From Roseburia sp. 1XD42-34 (GTDB lineage: Bacteria; Bacillota; Bacilli; Bacillales; Amphibacillaceae), in contig NZ_QWLJ01000011.1 of the NCBI RefSeq assembly GCF_009917385.1, positions 62,001-126,000 of the forward strand: a stretch of 64,000 bases of DNA, written 5' to 3'. Within the stretch, counting starts at the first letter, position 1; the number at the start of each line of letters is the position of its first letter. The notes beneath the pieces are model-generated. The model was not told where the DNA came from. It searched no databases and saw only the letters and a program-made list of their open reading frames with translations. The translations under genes and the position numbers were made by a program. Below, one piece after another: positions 17,139-29,617 of the stretch.

Positions 17139-18023
17139 ATGCAACAACAGCAATTGGAAAAAATGAAAAAGGGAAAAGGATTTATCGCTGCACTTGACCA
17201 AAGTGGGGGTAGCACGCCAAAAGCCTTAGCCGCTTATGGAATCAAAGAAGAAGCATATTCGAATGAAGACGAAATGTTCGATTTAGTACATGAAATGCGT
17301 ACACGGATTATTACATCCCCGGCTTTTGATTCCAATTTTATTTTAGGAGCCATTTTATTTGAGCAAACGATGGACCGTGAAATTGAGGGAATGTATACAG
17401 GCGATTATTTAGCTGAAAAGAAAGGTATCGTACCGTTTTTAAAAGTAGATAAGGGTCTTGCTGAAAAATCGGACGGCGTACAGCTTATGAAACCAATCCC
17501 AGACCTTGAAGCGCTATTAAAGCGTGCAAATGAACGGCACATTTTTGGAACGAAAATGCGCTCTGTTATTAAAGACGCCAATCCAGAAGGCATCAAAGCG
17601 GTTGTCGACCAACAGTTTGAAATTGGTAAACAAATCATAGCTGCTGGCCTAGTACCAATCATTGAACCAGAAGTAGATATTAACAGTCCGGAAAAAGAAA
17701 AATGCGAAGAACTATTAAAAGCGGAAATACTACGTCATCTTAATAACTTGAACAAGTCAGAACTTGTCATGTTAAAATTAACCATTCCTACAGTACCGAA
17801 TACGTATAAGGAGCTCATCGAACACCCGAATGTCGTTCGTGTTGTTGCCCTTTCTGGCGGCTACTCTAGAGATGAAGCAAACGCTAAACTAAAAGAAAAT
17901 GACGGTCTGATCGCTAGCTTTTCTAGAGCACTGAGTCAAGATTTAAATGTTAATCAGACAGATGAAGAATTTAATCAAGCGCTGCAACAAGCGGTTAAAT
18001 CCATTTATGAAGCTTCGATGTAA
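17139..18023 (+). CDS. fda: Fructose-bisphosphate aldolase, class I
   Basis: 294 residues, typical of the bacterial class I enzyme found in staphylococci and some bacilli. [19 protein letters not shown] near the N terminus, KVDKGL, the Schiff-base Lys expected in VMLKLTIP, and SGGYSRDEA for phosphate binding. It cleaves fructose-1,6-bisphosphate into two triose phosphates without a metal. ATG with AAAGGAG upstream; single gene. A family B repeat starts 6 bases after the stop. A class II aldolase of a different cluster lies at 23070-23939. Confidence 0.94.
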   Translation: MQQQQLEKMKKGKGFIAALDQSGGSTPKALAAYGIKEEAYSNEDEMFDLVHEMRTRIITSPAFDSNFILGAILFEQTMDREIEGMYTGDYLAEKKGIVPFLKVDKGLAEKSDGVQLMKPIPDLEALLKRANERHIFGTKMRSVIKDANPEGIKAVVDQQFEIGKQIIAAGLVPIIEPEVDINSPEKEKCEELLKAEILRHLNNLNKSELVMLKLTIPTVPNTYKELIEHPNVVRVVALSGGYSRDEANAKLKENDGLIASFSRALSQDLNVNQTDEEFNQALQQAVKSIYEASM

Positions 18024-18028
18024 TGAAT

Positions 18029-18158
18029 TATAAAGTAGAACTCCAATCAGTGGGAAGTTCTCTCCCCCATGGATGGTTAGTTGAATGAATCGATTTTCCC
18101 CCACTTACAAATTCTTGGCTTCTCCTCGAATTTCTGAAGTGGGGGCTCTTACAAGTAA
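18029..18158 (+). repeat. Family B repeat, copy 4
   Basis: Starts ATAAAGTAGAACTCCAATCAG just after the fda stop, with the left hairpin CAGTGGGA...CCCATGGATGG and the right end CCCCCACTT...TTCTGAAGTGGGGGCTCTTAC. The GGGATAAAG end is missing; the element stops beside an in-frame stop codon of the minus-strand frame that follows GH63. Confidence 0.6.
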
Positions 18159-18302
18159 TTAACCTACGATAAAAGTATCTTCCGGTGTCTCTTTTCCCAT
18201 AATATTGGTATTTACTACAACCCCCGGATTTTTTTGATTATTCCTTAACCAATCTGGATATAAGACCTGATACAAGGTTATGTTATTGAATCGAGTTATC
18301 GA
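18159..18302 (-). other. 47-codon open extension in frame after the GH63 stop
   Basis: Past the GH63 stop (18303-18305) the same frame stays open for 47 codons, including VLYPDWLRNNQKNPGVVVN and ending KETPEDTFIVG. It reads like real protein rather than random sequence. It has no ribosome site or start of its own. It may be the tail of a lost downstream gene fused by deletion, with a family B repeat immediately beyond. I cannot name the source family. Confidence 0.4.
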
Positions 18303-20660
<2,358 letters not shown>

Positions 20661-21011
20661 TTATCCTCCTCCTGATGTTTAGAGTTTACAAATACTCACC
20701 AATGAAAACACTCAGATTGTTGCTCGCTTTCATTTCTCCTTTCAAAAGATATGTCCCATTATCTGTATTTTCATTCACATGTTTATTACAATGTAAAGAG
20801 ACCCAGTTATGTAATGTGGTTTGCTTAACAGCTACCAAGGAACTTTTCCTTGTTTCTTTCATTGTTTACATAACTTTCCAAGCCATGGAACATCGATTTG
20901 TGTTGTCTTAGCTCCCTTCTTTCGTTCATTTGATTTGTGCAACGTCATGAATAGATATGCAAACTTCATGCCAAACTTGTACATTGTGATTGGAAAGCGG
21001 TTTTTCAGGAA

Positions 21012-21047
21012 TCAAAAACACGTGTGCAAAATTTTTGCACACGTGTT
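21012..21047 (-). terminator. Terminator of the fructose-type PTS operon
   Basis: AACACGTGTGCAAAA (21017-21031) and TTTTGCACACGTGTT (21033-21047) are perfect 15-base inverse complements around a single T. On the minus strand a T-run follows, so it terminates the operon ending at 21143. The remaining 20658-21011 is the GH63 upstream region, with no other clear signal. Confidence 0.75.
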
Positions 21048-21142
21048 CGAACAAATTTTGTTCTATTAATTAAAGGAACCTATTGTTAAAGGGGTATTAT
21101 ATGCACGTATTCCTCTACCATACAAATATAACTTTTATAGAT

Positions 21143-23044
21143 TTAAATTACATTCATCATTTGCTTCGCACTATTTCTGTCTTTATCAGAAAGAGGTTTC
21201 TTCAAAAAGCCGATGATAAAGCATGTTATTAAAGAACCTAATAAGATACAGCCAATGTAAAGTAATGGTTTATTGCTGGCAATTGGAATAACAAAAATTC
21301 CGCCATGAGGAGCTTTTAAAGATATATCCATTGCCATACATACAGCTCCTCCAACTGCTGCTCCAATTATATTTGCAGGAATTATCCTTAATGGATCTGC
21401 AGCTGCAAACGGAATCGCTCCTTCTGTAATAAAACTGGCCCCTAAAACATAGCTCGCTTTACCTGCTTCAACTTCTTGAAGCGTAAATCGATTTTTAAAT
21501 ACTGTCGTGGCTAGCGCTATACCGATTGGAGGTACCATACCACCAACCATTAACGCTGCAGATGGTTCAAAAATATTTGCCGCAAACATTGCTAAACCAA
21601 ATGCGGAAGCTGTTTTATTAATAGGTCCGCCCATATCCGAAGCCATCATTCCAGCTAATAAAGCTCCTAGTATAGCTGCATTAATTCCCGTCAACCCTTT
21701 TAACCAACCTTCTAAAAATTCATTTAGTAAGGACATTGGTGTATTTAAAATAAAGAACATGAAAGCACCAACAATAAATGTACTAATTAAAGGAACGACT
21801 AAGATAGAAATTAATCCTTGGAATGATTTTGGAATTTTAGCCATCGACTTACCAACGAATTTAGCTGCAAAACCACCGACGAACCCAGCTATCATTCCAC
21901 CAAGAAAACCAGAACCACCTATACTGGCCATCATCCCACCAATCATTGCAGGAGCTAGCCCTTGTTTATCAGCAATACTAAATCCGATAAAGCCTGCTAA
22001 AATTGGGATCATTAAAGCAAATGCTGCTTCACCTCCAACCTGACTAAAGAAATGTGCAATAATATTATATTGATCACTTTCAGGGTCTGCAGCGTAAATA
22101 CCAAACATAAACGAAATAGCAATGAAAATACCGCCAACAACTACGAATGGAATCATATAGGAAACCCCACTCATAATATGCTTATAGAAATTTAAACCAG
22201 ATTTTTCTTCTGTTTGAGGCTCTTCTATCATTTCTTGTTCAGCTACACTCGAATCTTTAATATGGTAAGATAATGCTTGATCAATTAATTCATCAGCATG
22301 ATTAATTGCTTTCTTTACAGGTACGTCAACAAATCGTTTTCCACGTAATATGGAGGTATCAACCCGTACATCATGAGCAATTACAATAGCATCTGCATGT
22401 TGAATGTCTGCTGGTGTAAGTTTATTCTCAGGACCATTAGCACCGTTTGTTTGAATTTTTACATTCATGCCCCGTTTTCTTGCCGCTTCTTTCAATGACT
22501 CTGCTGCCATGTATGTGTGAGCAATCCCCGTCATACATGCAGTTATTCCCACCACATATTTTCCACTTGCAGATTCATCATTTAAAGCTGGCTTTTCTAA
22601 TTTTTCTTGTTCCTGAATCGCTTTTATTACATCCATTTCTGATGTTGCAACAATTAGCTTTGCTCGGAATGTCTCACTCATGAGAAAAGTCGACAGCTTC
22701 GATAAAAGGGATAAATGCTCATTTGGAGCATTTTCCGGAGCTGCAATCATAAAGATTAAATTGGTGTGTTGACCACCATAATCAACTCCTTGTAGTGACC
22801 TTCCCATTATAATGGTAGGCTTCGTAATAGATTTACATTGCGCGTGGGGGATGGCTACGCCATAACCTACAGCAGTTGAAATCTCATTCTCTCTTTTATA
22901 AATTGCCTTTTTAAAACGTTCAGGATCTGTTGTCAGTCTTCTCTCCGTTAACTTATGGATTAACTCATCAATGACTTCTTTTTGATTGTTACCTTGAAGA
23001 TTTAAAATGATGTTATCTTGGGTTAAAATATCTACTAGTTCCAT
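21143..23044 (-). CDS. PTS fructose-family EIIABC
   Basis: 633 residues. IIA is about 1-150, with the active His in GVAIPHAQCK. IIB is about 165-265, with phospho-Cys in GITACMTGIAHTYMAAESL. The IIC membrane domain is about 285-620 (HIMSGVSYMIPFVVVGGIFIAISFMFG; PPIGIALATTVFKNRF; TEGAIPFAAADP). It imports and phosphorylates a ketose or fructose-like sugar. It is the last gene of an operon with a class II aldolase and a PRD regulator. No 1-phosphofructokinase is present, unlike the usual fruRKA arrangement, which questions plain fructose as substrate. Confidence 0.9.
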   Translation of the reverse strand: MELVDILTQDNIILNLQGNNQKEVIDELIHKLTERRLTTDPERFKKAIYKRENEISTAVGYGVAIPHAQCKSITKPTIIMGRSLQGVDYGGQHTNLIFMIAAPENAPNEHLSLLSKLSTFLMSETFRAKLIVATSEMDVIKAIQEQEKLEKPALNDESASGKYVVGITACMTGIAHTYMAAESLKEAARKRGMNVKIQTNGANGPENKLTPADIQHADAIVIAHDVRVDTSILRGKRFVDVPVKKAINHADELIDQALSYHIKDSSVAEQEMIEEPQTEEKSGLNFYKHIMSGVSYMIPFVVVGGIFIAISFMFGIYAADPESDQYNIIAHFFSQVGGEAAFALMIPILAGFIGFSIADKQGLAPAMIGGMMASIGGSGFLGGMIAGFVGGFAAKFVGKSMAKIPKSFQGLISILVVPLISTFIVGAFMFFILNTPMSLLNEFLEGWLKGLTGINAAILGALLAGMMASDMGGPINKTASAFGLAMFAANIFEPSAALMVGGMVPPIGIALATTVFKNRFTLQEVEAGKASYVLGASFITEGAIPFAAADPLRIIPANIIGAAVGGAVCMAMDISLKAPHGGIFVIPIASNKPLLYIGCILLGSLITCFIIGFLKKPLSDKDRNSAKQMMNVI

Positions 23045-23069
23045 TTTACTTCCCTCCTAATCATGAGAT

Positions 23070-23939
23070 TTAACCAAAGTAGAGATGGGCTTTGTTTGTT
23101 GAATTAAATAAGTCCATTTTTTGCTTTACTACTTCTTTGGCTGCATTCCGAGCGCTTGGCATAATGACATCCGGCTCATATGCTCCTTGATTATCTGTTA
23201 AAAAACGTCGCATCTCTTGAAAGAATGCACTTTTCATATCTGTTGATAAATTAATTTTTGCAATCCCGTGCAAGTATGTCTGTGCTATCTCTTCGTCCTT
23301 GTTATCACTTCCACCGTGAAGTACAAGAGGAATTGCCACTTTTTGATTTATCTCAGCAAGTAAATCCAATTTCAATTCTGGCTTTCCTGCATGTTTATAT
23401 TGCCCATGTGATGTTCCAATAGCAACAGCCAATGTATCGATACCGGTCTCTTCTACAAACCTCTTAGCGTCATCAGCATCTGTATATAAAATTTCATCAG
23501 CTCCACCTTCTGAACTTCCTTCATTTGAACCAATTGTGCCTAATTCAGCCTCTACGGACACATTTACATCATGAGCAATGTTGACAACTTCCTTTGTAAT
23601 GGCTATGTTATCCGCAAATGAAGCATGAGAGGCATCAATCATTACCGACGTATAGCCATTACGAATAGCTCTCATAACATCTTTTACAGACGATCCATGA
23701 TCTAGATGAATAGCCATAGGTACTTTTGCGTTTTTACAGCTTTCACGTACATATGCAATAAAATCATCGCCAACTAAGTCAAGCTCATTAGGGTGAATTT
23801 GAATGATAGCTGGTGCTTTTTTCTCTTCAGCAGATTCAATAACCACTCTGACAAATTCGCTGTTTGCTACGTTAAAGGAACCTACTGCAAAATTATTTTT
23901 ATAAGCTACTTCTAACAATTCCTTCATATTCATTAACAT
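23070..23939 (-). CDS. Class II ketose-bisphosphate aldolase (FbaA/GatY/IolJ type)
   Basis: 289 residues. Zinc ligands are visible in HLDHGSS and LHGGSD, with the SHG of AIGTSHGQYKH. These enzymes split ketose (bis)phosphates such as fructose-1,6-, tagatose-1,6- or deoxy-keto-gluconate phosphate into triose pieces using Zn. It lies 25 bases upstream of the EIIABC gene and 21 downstream of the regulator, so it likely cleaves the sugar phosphate delivered by this PTS or its next intermediate. The start may be the first or the second Met (residue 3); neither changes the fold. Confidence 0.88.
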   Translation of the reverse strand: MLMNMKELLEVAYKNNFAVGSFNVANSEFVRVVIESAEEKKAPAIIQIHPNELDLVGDDFIAYVRESCKNAKVPMAIHLDHGSSVKDVMRAIRNGYTSVMIDASHASFADNIAITKEVVNIAHDVNVSVEAELGTIGSNEGSSEGGADEILYTDADDAKRFVEETGIDTLAVAIGTSHGQYKHAGKPELKLDLLAEINQKVAIPLVLHGGSDNKDEEIAQTYLHGIAKINLSTDMKSAFFQEMRRFLTDNQGAYEPDVIMPSARNAAKEVVKQKMDLFNSTNKAHLYFG

Positions 23940-23960
23940 GTTTCTTCTCTCCTCTTTGAT

Positions 23961-25817
23961 TTATATTCGATTCCAAATATCGATAAACTCTTCTTTTGAG
24001 CTAGAGTGGATTAACTTCCGCACATTCTCAATACGTTTGGTTTTTTGAAAAAATTCAGCGAAGGCGTATTCATTCCGTTCTATATCAGCAGAGGGAATAT
24101 AAATAATGATCAGCTGAACTAATTCACTCCCCCATTTAACCGCCTTTTTGTTAACGCCAATAATTACCTTCTCCTTAAATTCTTCTTTTTTAAAATAAGG
24201 ATGCGGGATTGCTACTAAGTTTCCAATAGATGTGTAGGATATTCTCTCTCTTTTCATAATCGGTTCATAAAAATGCCCTTGGTTATTCAGCATGAGCAAC
24301 TGGCTAATCACTTGTTCAGGATTGCTTTCATGTATCCAGTGAATTGCTGCCTGCTCAATAATAGAATTCTGTGCTTCAAGGAAAAAACGAATTTTCTTAA
24401 TATCACTACTTTGAAAGGCACTTTGAATCATAATGAAATTTTCAGTGGTCTTTGGTGTACTTGCTAAATTTATTCCAATATATAAATATGCATGTTGAAA
24501 AGCATAGTCGGGGGAATATTTTTCTATTTTTAAAATTTCCAGCTCGTCAAAATAGGTTGCTATTTTGGAAGCAAGTAACTTCGTTCGCTCGTATCCCCTG
24601 CTATAAAGAATAATCGTCTTTAGTTTCTTCTTACTTTGCGAATCGAGAATAACCTGAATATGATAAGCTAAATAAGCTATTTCGCTATCCTGAATCTCTA
24701 CCAAAAATTCCCTCTCCAATAAAAAGGCAATATGAGAAGCGATACTAAAGGAAAAAAAGTATTCCGACTTTGCTTCTTTTACAAAGGGATTATAAATAAG
24801 CAAATTATGCGATGCAGGATAAATAATTCGATAAATATGGTTTGAAATATTATTTCTAAAACGTTTTTCAGAGTAAGTGGGAACTTGGTATACGTGCTCT
24901 ACTTGAAGTAAAATGGCTTCGATTTTACTTATAATATCTGCGTCTTTGTTTTTTATTTGTGATCCTTCTAAATCTAACTGTAACGATATTAAATAATTCA
25001 CTAGAAAAACAGCTTCATCATCTGTTATATGGGCATATTCGGATAGATGAGAACGAACAGCTTCTACAACTTCAAACTCCTTAAAGGAGGTTAAATTAGT
25101 TAATTCTGTATTCTTAATTTCAACTAGATGGTGGTGGTTTATTTGATGAATCATAATGATTAATTGGATCGCAATTTTCTTATACATCGAAAATTCAAGA
25201 TTTAAGTTATGCTCCTTATTGATCTCATCTATAATCTTAAAAACGCTTTCAACTGTACTAGCATCAACCCACGAGTGGAACCCGCTTACGACAAAATCCT
25301 TATATACTTCCTTCTTTACAGAAATAGATGTAAAAAAGCTTTCAAGAAGAATTCTTTTCTGCATCTCTGCTCCAATCATTTTAATTCCTTTAAAAACTTT
25401 TGTATCCATTTCTACATCAATTCCTAAAGCATGAATATTCATGGTTAACTTTTGAATACGACTTCTTATTGTCTGTGGTGAATAAAAAAATTTATCGGCG
25501 ATTTCATCATAGGAAGTATAGTCATTTTTATTCATTAAAAATTTTATAATATGGAATTCCAACAGTGCATCTTCTATTTCTTTATCACTTAAACGAATCG
25601 CTTTATCTTCACCATTTCCCTTCATAATTGCATACCCCCGCGGTGAGGATGTAATCATCATGTCATGGCAGTCTTTGTTAATTTCTTTAATATAATTTCT
25701 AATTGTGCGATCAGTCACATGCAATAACTCAGCTAACGTAGCAGCGGATACATATTCTCCATTTTGATTCAATAGAAAGTCAATTAATTGATTATGCTTT
25801 TTATGCAAACAAACCAC
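23961..25817 (-). CDS. PRD-containing transcriptional activator with PTS EIIA domain (BglG/MtlR-like)
   Basis: 618 residues. Two N-terminal helix-turn-helix units (LAELLHVTDRTIRNYIKEIN; DEIADKFFYSPQTIRSRIQKL), PRD repeats around 170-390, an EIIB-like segment (TIILYSRGYERTKLL) that lacks the usual Cys, and a C-terminal EIIA-like domain with a conserved His in LVAIPHPYF. Such proteins activate their own PTS operon when modified by PTS phosphotransfer. GTG 25817 is very close to GAAAGG; TTG 25808 has better spacing, so the true start may be three codons later. A cre-like site lies about 40 bases upstream. Confidence 0.85.
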   Translation of the reverse strand: MVCLHKKHNQLIDFLLNQNGEYVSAATLAELLHVTDRTIRNYIKEINKDCHDMMITSSPRGYAIMKGNGEDKAIRLSDKEIEDALLEFHIIKFLMNKNDYTSYDEIADKFFYSPQTIRSRIQKLTMNIHALGIDVEMDTKVFKGIKMIGAEMQKRILLESFFTSISVKKEVYKDFVVSGFHSWVDASTVESVFKIIDEINKEHNLNLEFSMYKKIAIQLIIMIHQINHHHLVEIKNTELTNLTSFKEFEVVEAVRSHLSEYAHITDDEAVFLVNYLISLQLDLEGSQIKNKDADIISKIEAILLQVEHVYQVPTYSEKRFRNNISNHIYRIIYPASHNLLIYNPFVKEAKSEYFFSFSIASHIAFLLEREFLVEIQDSEIAYLAYHIQVILDSQSKKKLKTIILYSRGYERTKLLASKIATYFDELEILKIEKYSPDYAFQHAYLYIGINLASTPKTTENFIMIQSAFQSSDIKKIRFFLEAQNSIIEQAAIHWIHESNPEQVISQLLMLNNQGHFYEPIMKRERISYTSIGNLVAIPHPYFKKEEFKEKVIIGVNKKAVKWGSELVQLIIIYIPSADIERNEYAFAEFFQKTKRIENVRKLIHSSSKEEFIDIWNRI

Positions 25818-25850
25818 AACCTTTCTATATCTTTATTTTAATACGCGTTT

Positions 25851-25867
25851 ATTGCAAGCGCTATAAC
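25851..25867. promoter_or_regulatory. Candidate cre (CcpA) site before the PRD regulator operon
   Basis: ATTGCAAGCGCTATAAC fits WTGNAANCGNWNNCW with one mismatch and sits about 40 bases before the operon start, suitable for CcpA repression. Confidence 0.5.
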
Positions 25868-25944
25868 TGTAGTATTTCCTAAGGGTAGGAAAATAGGAAT
25901 GCTTTTTAGAAAATCATGTTTTCAACTTTCTTTTTATAAGACAG

Positions 25945-26520
25945 TCCGTCAAAGTAAGCATTACCTGATAATGGGCTGGATCAGAGACTTGGAAAGTCGC
26001 TGATCTTTATCAGAACAAAGATGCTGGCTGTGACAGGCGTTTCCAATAGACAGGCTAGTAAAGCAATGGAGAAGCTTTTGGGCTACCCCGTAATCAGTCG
26101 TGAAGGTATGCGTTAACGACTTTTAAATACTGAAGTAGTTCCAGGAGAATCAGTATCATACCAAAAGTCAGGAGAAAAAGAAAAAAGGAAGGGAAATGAA
26201 GAATGCTAGTGTGCACCAGGGCTAGAAAGGAATGGAAGAAGGGCAAAACGTTGAAAAACGACATTTTATTCGTAAAATGAAACACCCACTTGGGGAGAAA
26301 TTTGAACAGTTTTTATGAAGACTTACAAGTATGATCCAAACAAGCATCACCTAGTTATTAGCGGAGATGGAGCGAAGTAGATCACATCCTGCTAGGATTA
26401 TTTCCAACACAACGCGACTTTTGTCAATGATCGTTTTTATGTTGCCCGGGATGTGCAGCGTTTGTTTCGGGATCATTCGCGATATCGCTCCATCGGAAAA
26501 AACTAGCAAAATGTGACTAG
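25945..26520 (+). pseudogene. ISLre2/UPF0236-type transposase remnant
   Basis: Pieces of the family are readable in the plus direction with stops and frameshifts between them: AVTGVSNRQASKAMEKLLGY and PVISREGMR near 26030-26110, then DPNKHHLVISGDGAK near 26330-26380 and VNDRFYVARDVQRLF near 26425-26480. No ends can be delimited. The remaining parts of the 25868-27092 gap hold no other gene. Confidence 0.7.
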
Positions 26521-26990
26521 GAAAGTTTCATAGTAGAACTAAATTACTTGATTACAGGAATGCTTTCTTATCTTATTAGAAAAACTTGGCTTATCGCCAA
26601 ATCTTTAGTGAAAACTATCGTCTTTGTTATACTATAAAGCCTAACGTTTTATGCTTTCCTATAGTGCAAAAGAAAAAACAAATCCGATATAGATTGATTT
26701 CCACTTAAACTATCTATTTATTCTATTCGCTACGTAGGCTACATAGGTGTTCATACTCGCTTTAATAGCTCTATTCTTTACCATAATCAGCTCATATTAT
26801 CATTTAAATGCGGCACTCCATCGGAACACGAAGTAACTGAATACATGGAGAAACTTACCTTAAATTAGGCGGAATAATATCCATTAACATTACAAGTTTT
26901 TTAATTTTATATACCAACTAAATTTTACCATAAAAGATAATCTTAGAGGTATTGTAATATATTTTCACGAAATTTTTCACATAGAAGGTA

Positions 26991-26999
26991 TGATATACT
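26991..26999 (+). promoter_or_regulatory. Extended -10 promoter upstream of the MazG-like gene
   Basis: TGATATACT matches TGnTATAAT with one change, 94 bases before the ATG at 27093. A good -35 is not seen. Confidence 0.35.
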
Positions 27000-27092
27000 A
27001 TAGCATATATCTAAGCTAGTAAGCAGAGAGTAGCGCAGCAATAAAAATAATTCTGCTACTTAAACATAGATGATTATAAAGGGTGAAAAGAC

Positions 27093-27431
27093 ATGAGTGA
27101 TATAAGGGAATTAATACAGGAAATTAACGCATTTCGGGACGACCGAGATTGGAGACAGTTTCATAATCCGAAAGATTTGGCAATCTCTCTTTCGCTGGAA
27201 GCAGCAGAATTGCTAGAAGATTTCCAATGGAAAACAAGCGAGCAGGCTGTAGAAGCTAACATGACAAACATCAAAGAGGAGCTTGCAGACGTCATGATTT
27301 ATGCCTTCATGCTTAGCGATGATTTAAACCTAGATATAAAAGAGATTATTTTAGAAAAAATGCAGAAAAACGCTAAGAAATATCCGGTGAAAAAAAGTAA
27401 AGGAAGAAAAATGAAGTATCATAATTTGTAA
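27093..27431 (+). CDS. MazG-like nucleotide pyrophosphohydrolase
   Basis: 112 residues forming an all-alpha MazG/RS21-C6 (dCTPase-type) domain. Metal-binding acids are visible as SLEAAELLEDFQW and KEELADVMIYAF, the EExxE...ExxD pattern. RDWRQFHNPKDLAISL is the conserved N-terminal helix. These enzymes hydrolyse non-canonical or excess dNTPs to the monophosphate. The Lys-rich C terminus (KKSKGRKMKYHNL) is common in this small form. ATG with AAAGGGTG upstream; single gene. The following 27432-27940 shows no gene; a weak hairpin GGGGTAGC...GCCCAGCCCC lies near 27655-27690. Confidence 0.88.
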   Translation: MSDIRELIQEINAFRDDRDWRQFHNPKDLAISLSLEAAELLEDFQWKTSEQAVEANMTNIKEELADVMIYAFMLSDDLNLDIKEIILEKMQKNAKKYPVKKSKGRKMKYHNL

Positions 27432-27941
27432 TCGTTAAATTAGGAACATCGGCGTTTTTTTCTATTTTTTAAAACTTCTAGAGAGATGTTATCCGCATGT
27501 GAAAAGGATGGGATCAGTGTATAAAAGGTATGAAAATCGTGCGGGATATGTCTATGAGAATTTTTAGTCCATGCCAAAGGACTTGAGATAATTACTCCAT
27601 ACCTATTGATCTATCGTACCTTGCTTGTGGCCTAATTCAAAAAACATAAAAAAGGTGGGGTAGCTTGTTAAATCTTGGCCCAGCCCCTTTTCTACGCTTA
27701 TTCAAGTATAAAAATCCGTAAACAAAGGATTTGTTTACTATACCAGTGTGCATGATAAAACCTCAGCCATTCAGAATTTTTTAACTGCGGATATTCGTGA
27801 CACTATATTATTGGTCTATAGAAGGGTTTTGGATTTCGTTAAGCCATGAATAAAAACCAATCTTATTATGAAGAATTTTTCCCTCTGAAAGACCAGTTTG
27901 AACATCATACCATTTTATCGTTTTCCCATAGAAATACCTAT

Positions 27942-28145
27942 GAACAAAGGCGCAGAGCGCCTGTTTAGCAACGTAGCGACTGGAGCGAATCGACTGAGAT
28001 AAAGGAATCACGGTGAGGTAACGAACCGATGATGACTTATCGTAGGGCGATTTCGGGAAGTCGCCTAGTTGCTGGGCGCTTAAGCCGGACGTGGCTATCC
28101 CGTTATATCTGTACTCATAAGCCAACATTTTTATACTTCTTATCT
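27942..28145 (+). repeat. Family A repeat, short form, copy 4
   Basis: Starts GAACAAAGGCGCAGAGCGCC, contains CTGGAGCGAATCGACTGAGATAAAGG, CGAACCGATGATGACTTATCG, the GGCGATTTCGGGAAGTCGCC hairpin and GCCGGACGTGGCTATCCCGTTAT. Here the GAGATAAAGGAATCACGG site is uninterrupted, showing the empty target of family B. The minus ORF 27808-28128 is an accidental frame through it. Confidence 0.82.
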
Positions 28146-28202
28146 ATTAAAAAACCACATAAATTATATCAATAAAATGGAAGCTTTCCCCGCTGCCTTT
28201 GC

Positions 28203-28559
28203 TTAACGTTTTTCTTTGTTATTTTTTTCTCCTCCATCCATATTAAATATTTGAAGTCGTGTATGTGAGGAACTTACTCCCATTAGATGGTTTAAAAATT
28301 CTATAGTCTCCGCAGTATTACTTTGCGGTTTTTGTCCAAGAGTTGAATCTTTTTGTAGACTGTCTTTGCTTATTTTTTCTTCAGAAATGAAAATCCTTTC
28401 CCCATTACGTAGAACGATATACTTTCTTATACTTCCATTAATAGTAACAACTTCTAGTTTCGAATCATTATTATCTTTGTCCTTTAAAAATAAGCTCTTT
28501 GTATTTCTTTCCGTTGGATGCCATGAGGTGATCGAATTCCCTATACCATTTATGTTCAT
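28203..28559 (-). CDS. Small hydrophilic hypothetical protein, 118 aa
   Basis: Not recognised. ATG at 28559 preferred over the upstream codon because GGAGGG lies 5 bases before it. The product starts MNINGIGNSITSWHPTERNTKS, a style reminiscent of small flagellar or virulence-type accessory proteins but with no firm match. It is charged throughout, has no signal or membrane span, and holds a short beta-rich segment (KLEVVTINGSIRKYIVLRNGERIFISEE). It appears to stand alone. Confidence 0.55.
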   Translation of the reverse strand: MNINGIGNSITSWHPTERNTKSLFLKDKDNNDSKLEVVTINGSIRKYIVLRNGERIFISEEKISKDSLQKDSTLGQKPQSNTAETIEFLNHLMGVSSSHTRLQIFNMDGGEKNNKEKR

Positions 28560-28999
28560 TTTATCCCTCCATATAACTTTCATTATATTTAGTAGCTATG
28601 TCGCTATGTAAGATTAAATTATATAGAAAACAACACTTAGTTACAGCATGACTAGACCTTCAAAAAATTAACAAAGGAAATAAATAATACCAAAGTAAAT
28701 TTTTCATTTATAAAACATTCCGTTTCATAGAATGATAGGTAATTTACTATTAATATCGGGATATACGCTAAAATAGTTAACATTTTCCAAGAAACACTTT
28801 AGCTGTGGTCAATATATTGTGCGCCTCACCGACTAATAATGTACATAAGTTTTATAAAAGTGCATATAAGCCTCCCCAACTTTATTGGAAAGCGCCTTCA
28901 TAAAAAGCAGTACATAGCTTGCCAACTACTTATTAACAAAAAATTAACATTTAACATATACAAATTACACACTTCTTAGAAAAAATGGAGTCACGAAGC

Positions 29000-29386
29000 G
29001 TGGAAAAAACTATGAAAAAGAAGAAATTAATTATGCTAGTATTCTTGCTCAGTCTAGCTTTAAATGTATATTTAGTAGGAAAATCAATCGTAATGAAAAG
29101 CTTATTTGAACCTACTGCTGAGGAAGAAATTATATTGAGTGAAATGGTTCAAAAAACAATAGAAAGTGATAGCTACAAACGATTGGCAGAGAAAGAAGAG
29201 GTTATTGCTATTAAAACAGATGTAAATAAATTTAAAGGGGGAGTATTTCCCTACAATCTAGAAGTTAACGTTAGCACTAAGAAACAAACATATCATTTCT
29301 CCTGTCAAGATAAAAAGTGTTCTACGATGGATATTGGCGGTTGGTCTTATTCTATTTATCAAGATGAAGAGCCAAGGCTGCCATAA
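29000..29386 (+). CDS. Small membrane-anchored hypothetical protein, 128 aa
   Basis: Not recognised. GTG at 29000 has GGAG nine bases upstream; the longer ATG frame from 28985 lacks one. An N-terminal basic stretch and hydrophobic helix (KKKKLIMLVFLLSLALNVYLVGKSI) would anchor or export the rest, an acidic domain ending SCQDKKCSTMDIGGWSYSIYQ with two Cys six residues apart. Possibly a cell-surface protein with a disulfide. The 440 bases between this gene and the previous one are A+T-rich with no other feature seen. Confidence 0.6.
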   Translation: MEKTMKKKKLIMLVFLLSLALNVYLVGKSIVMKSLFEPTAEEEIILSEMVQKTIESDSYKRLAEKEEVIAIKTDVNKFKGGVFPYNLEVNVSTKKQTYHFSCQDKKCSTMDIGGWSYSIYQDEEPRLP

Positions 29387-29427
29387 AGTGAAAAAAACTG
29401 GTAAACTTCTTATTCCTGACTATGAGA

Positions 29428-29617
29428 TTTATCCCGCATGCAAGATACCGTAAGACTCCCACTTCAATATCTTTGCGTTGCTACAAAAGATCTAAGCGGA
29501 AGAAAACCGCACCTAAATGCCCCATTCATTTAAGGGCCTTTAGGTCATACCCTTTTAGGTACTAACGTGCAGTAGGAGATGGAATAAAGCTCCTACTGCA
29601 TGAAGCTTCACTTTATC
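29428..29617 (-). repeat. Family B repeat, copy 5 (reverse orientation)
   Basis: On the minus strand it starts GATAAAGTGAAGCTTCATGCAGTAGGAGC with a hairpin to CTCCTACTGCA, then GGGTATGACCTAAAGGCCC, and ends TTGAAGTGGGAGTCTTACGG...GCGGGATAAA. A well-preserved copy. Beyond it, 29640-29987 holds only a small CCCGCAG...CTGCGGG hairpin at 29796-29823. Confidence 0.75.

Noticed and set aside
20992..21006. cre-like sequence GGAAAGCGGTTTTTC near the GH63 gene
   Set aside because: Departs from consensus at key positions and is over 330 bases from the start.
27808..28128. 106-codon minus-strand open frame
   Set aside because: Reads antisense through a family A copy; no ribosome site.
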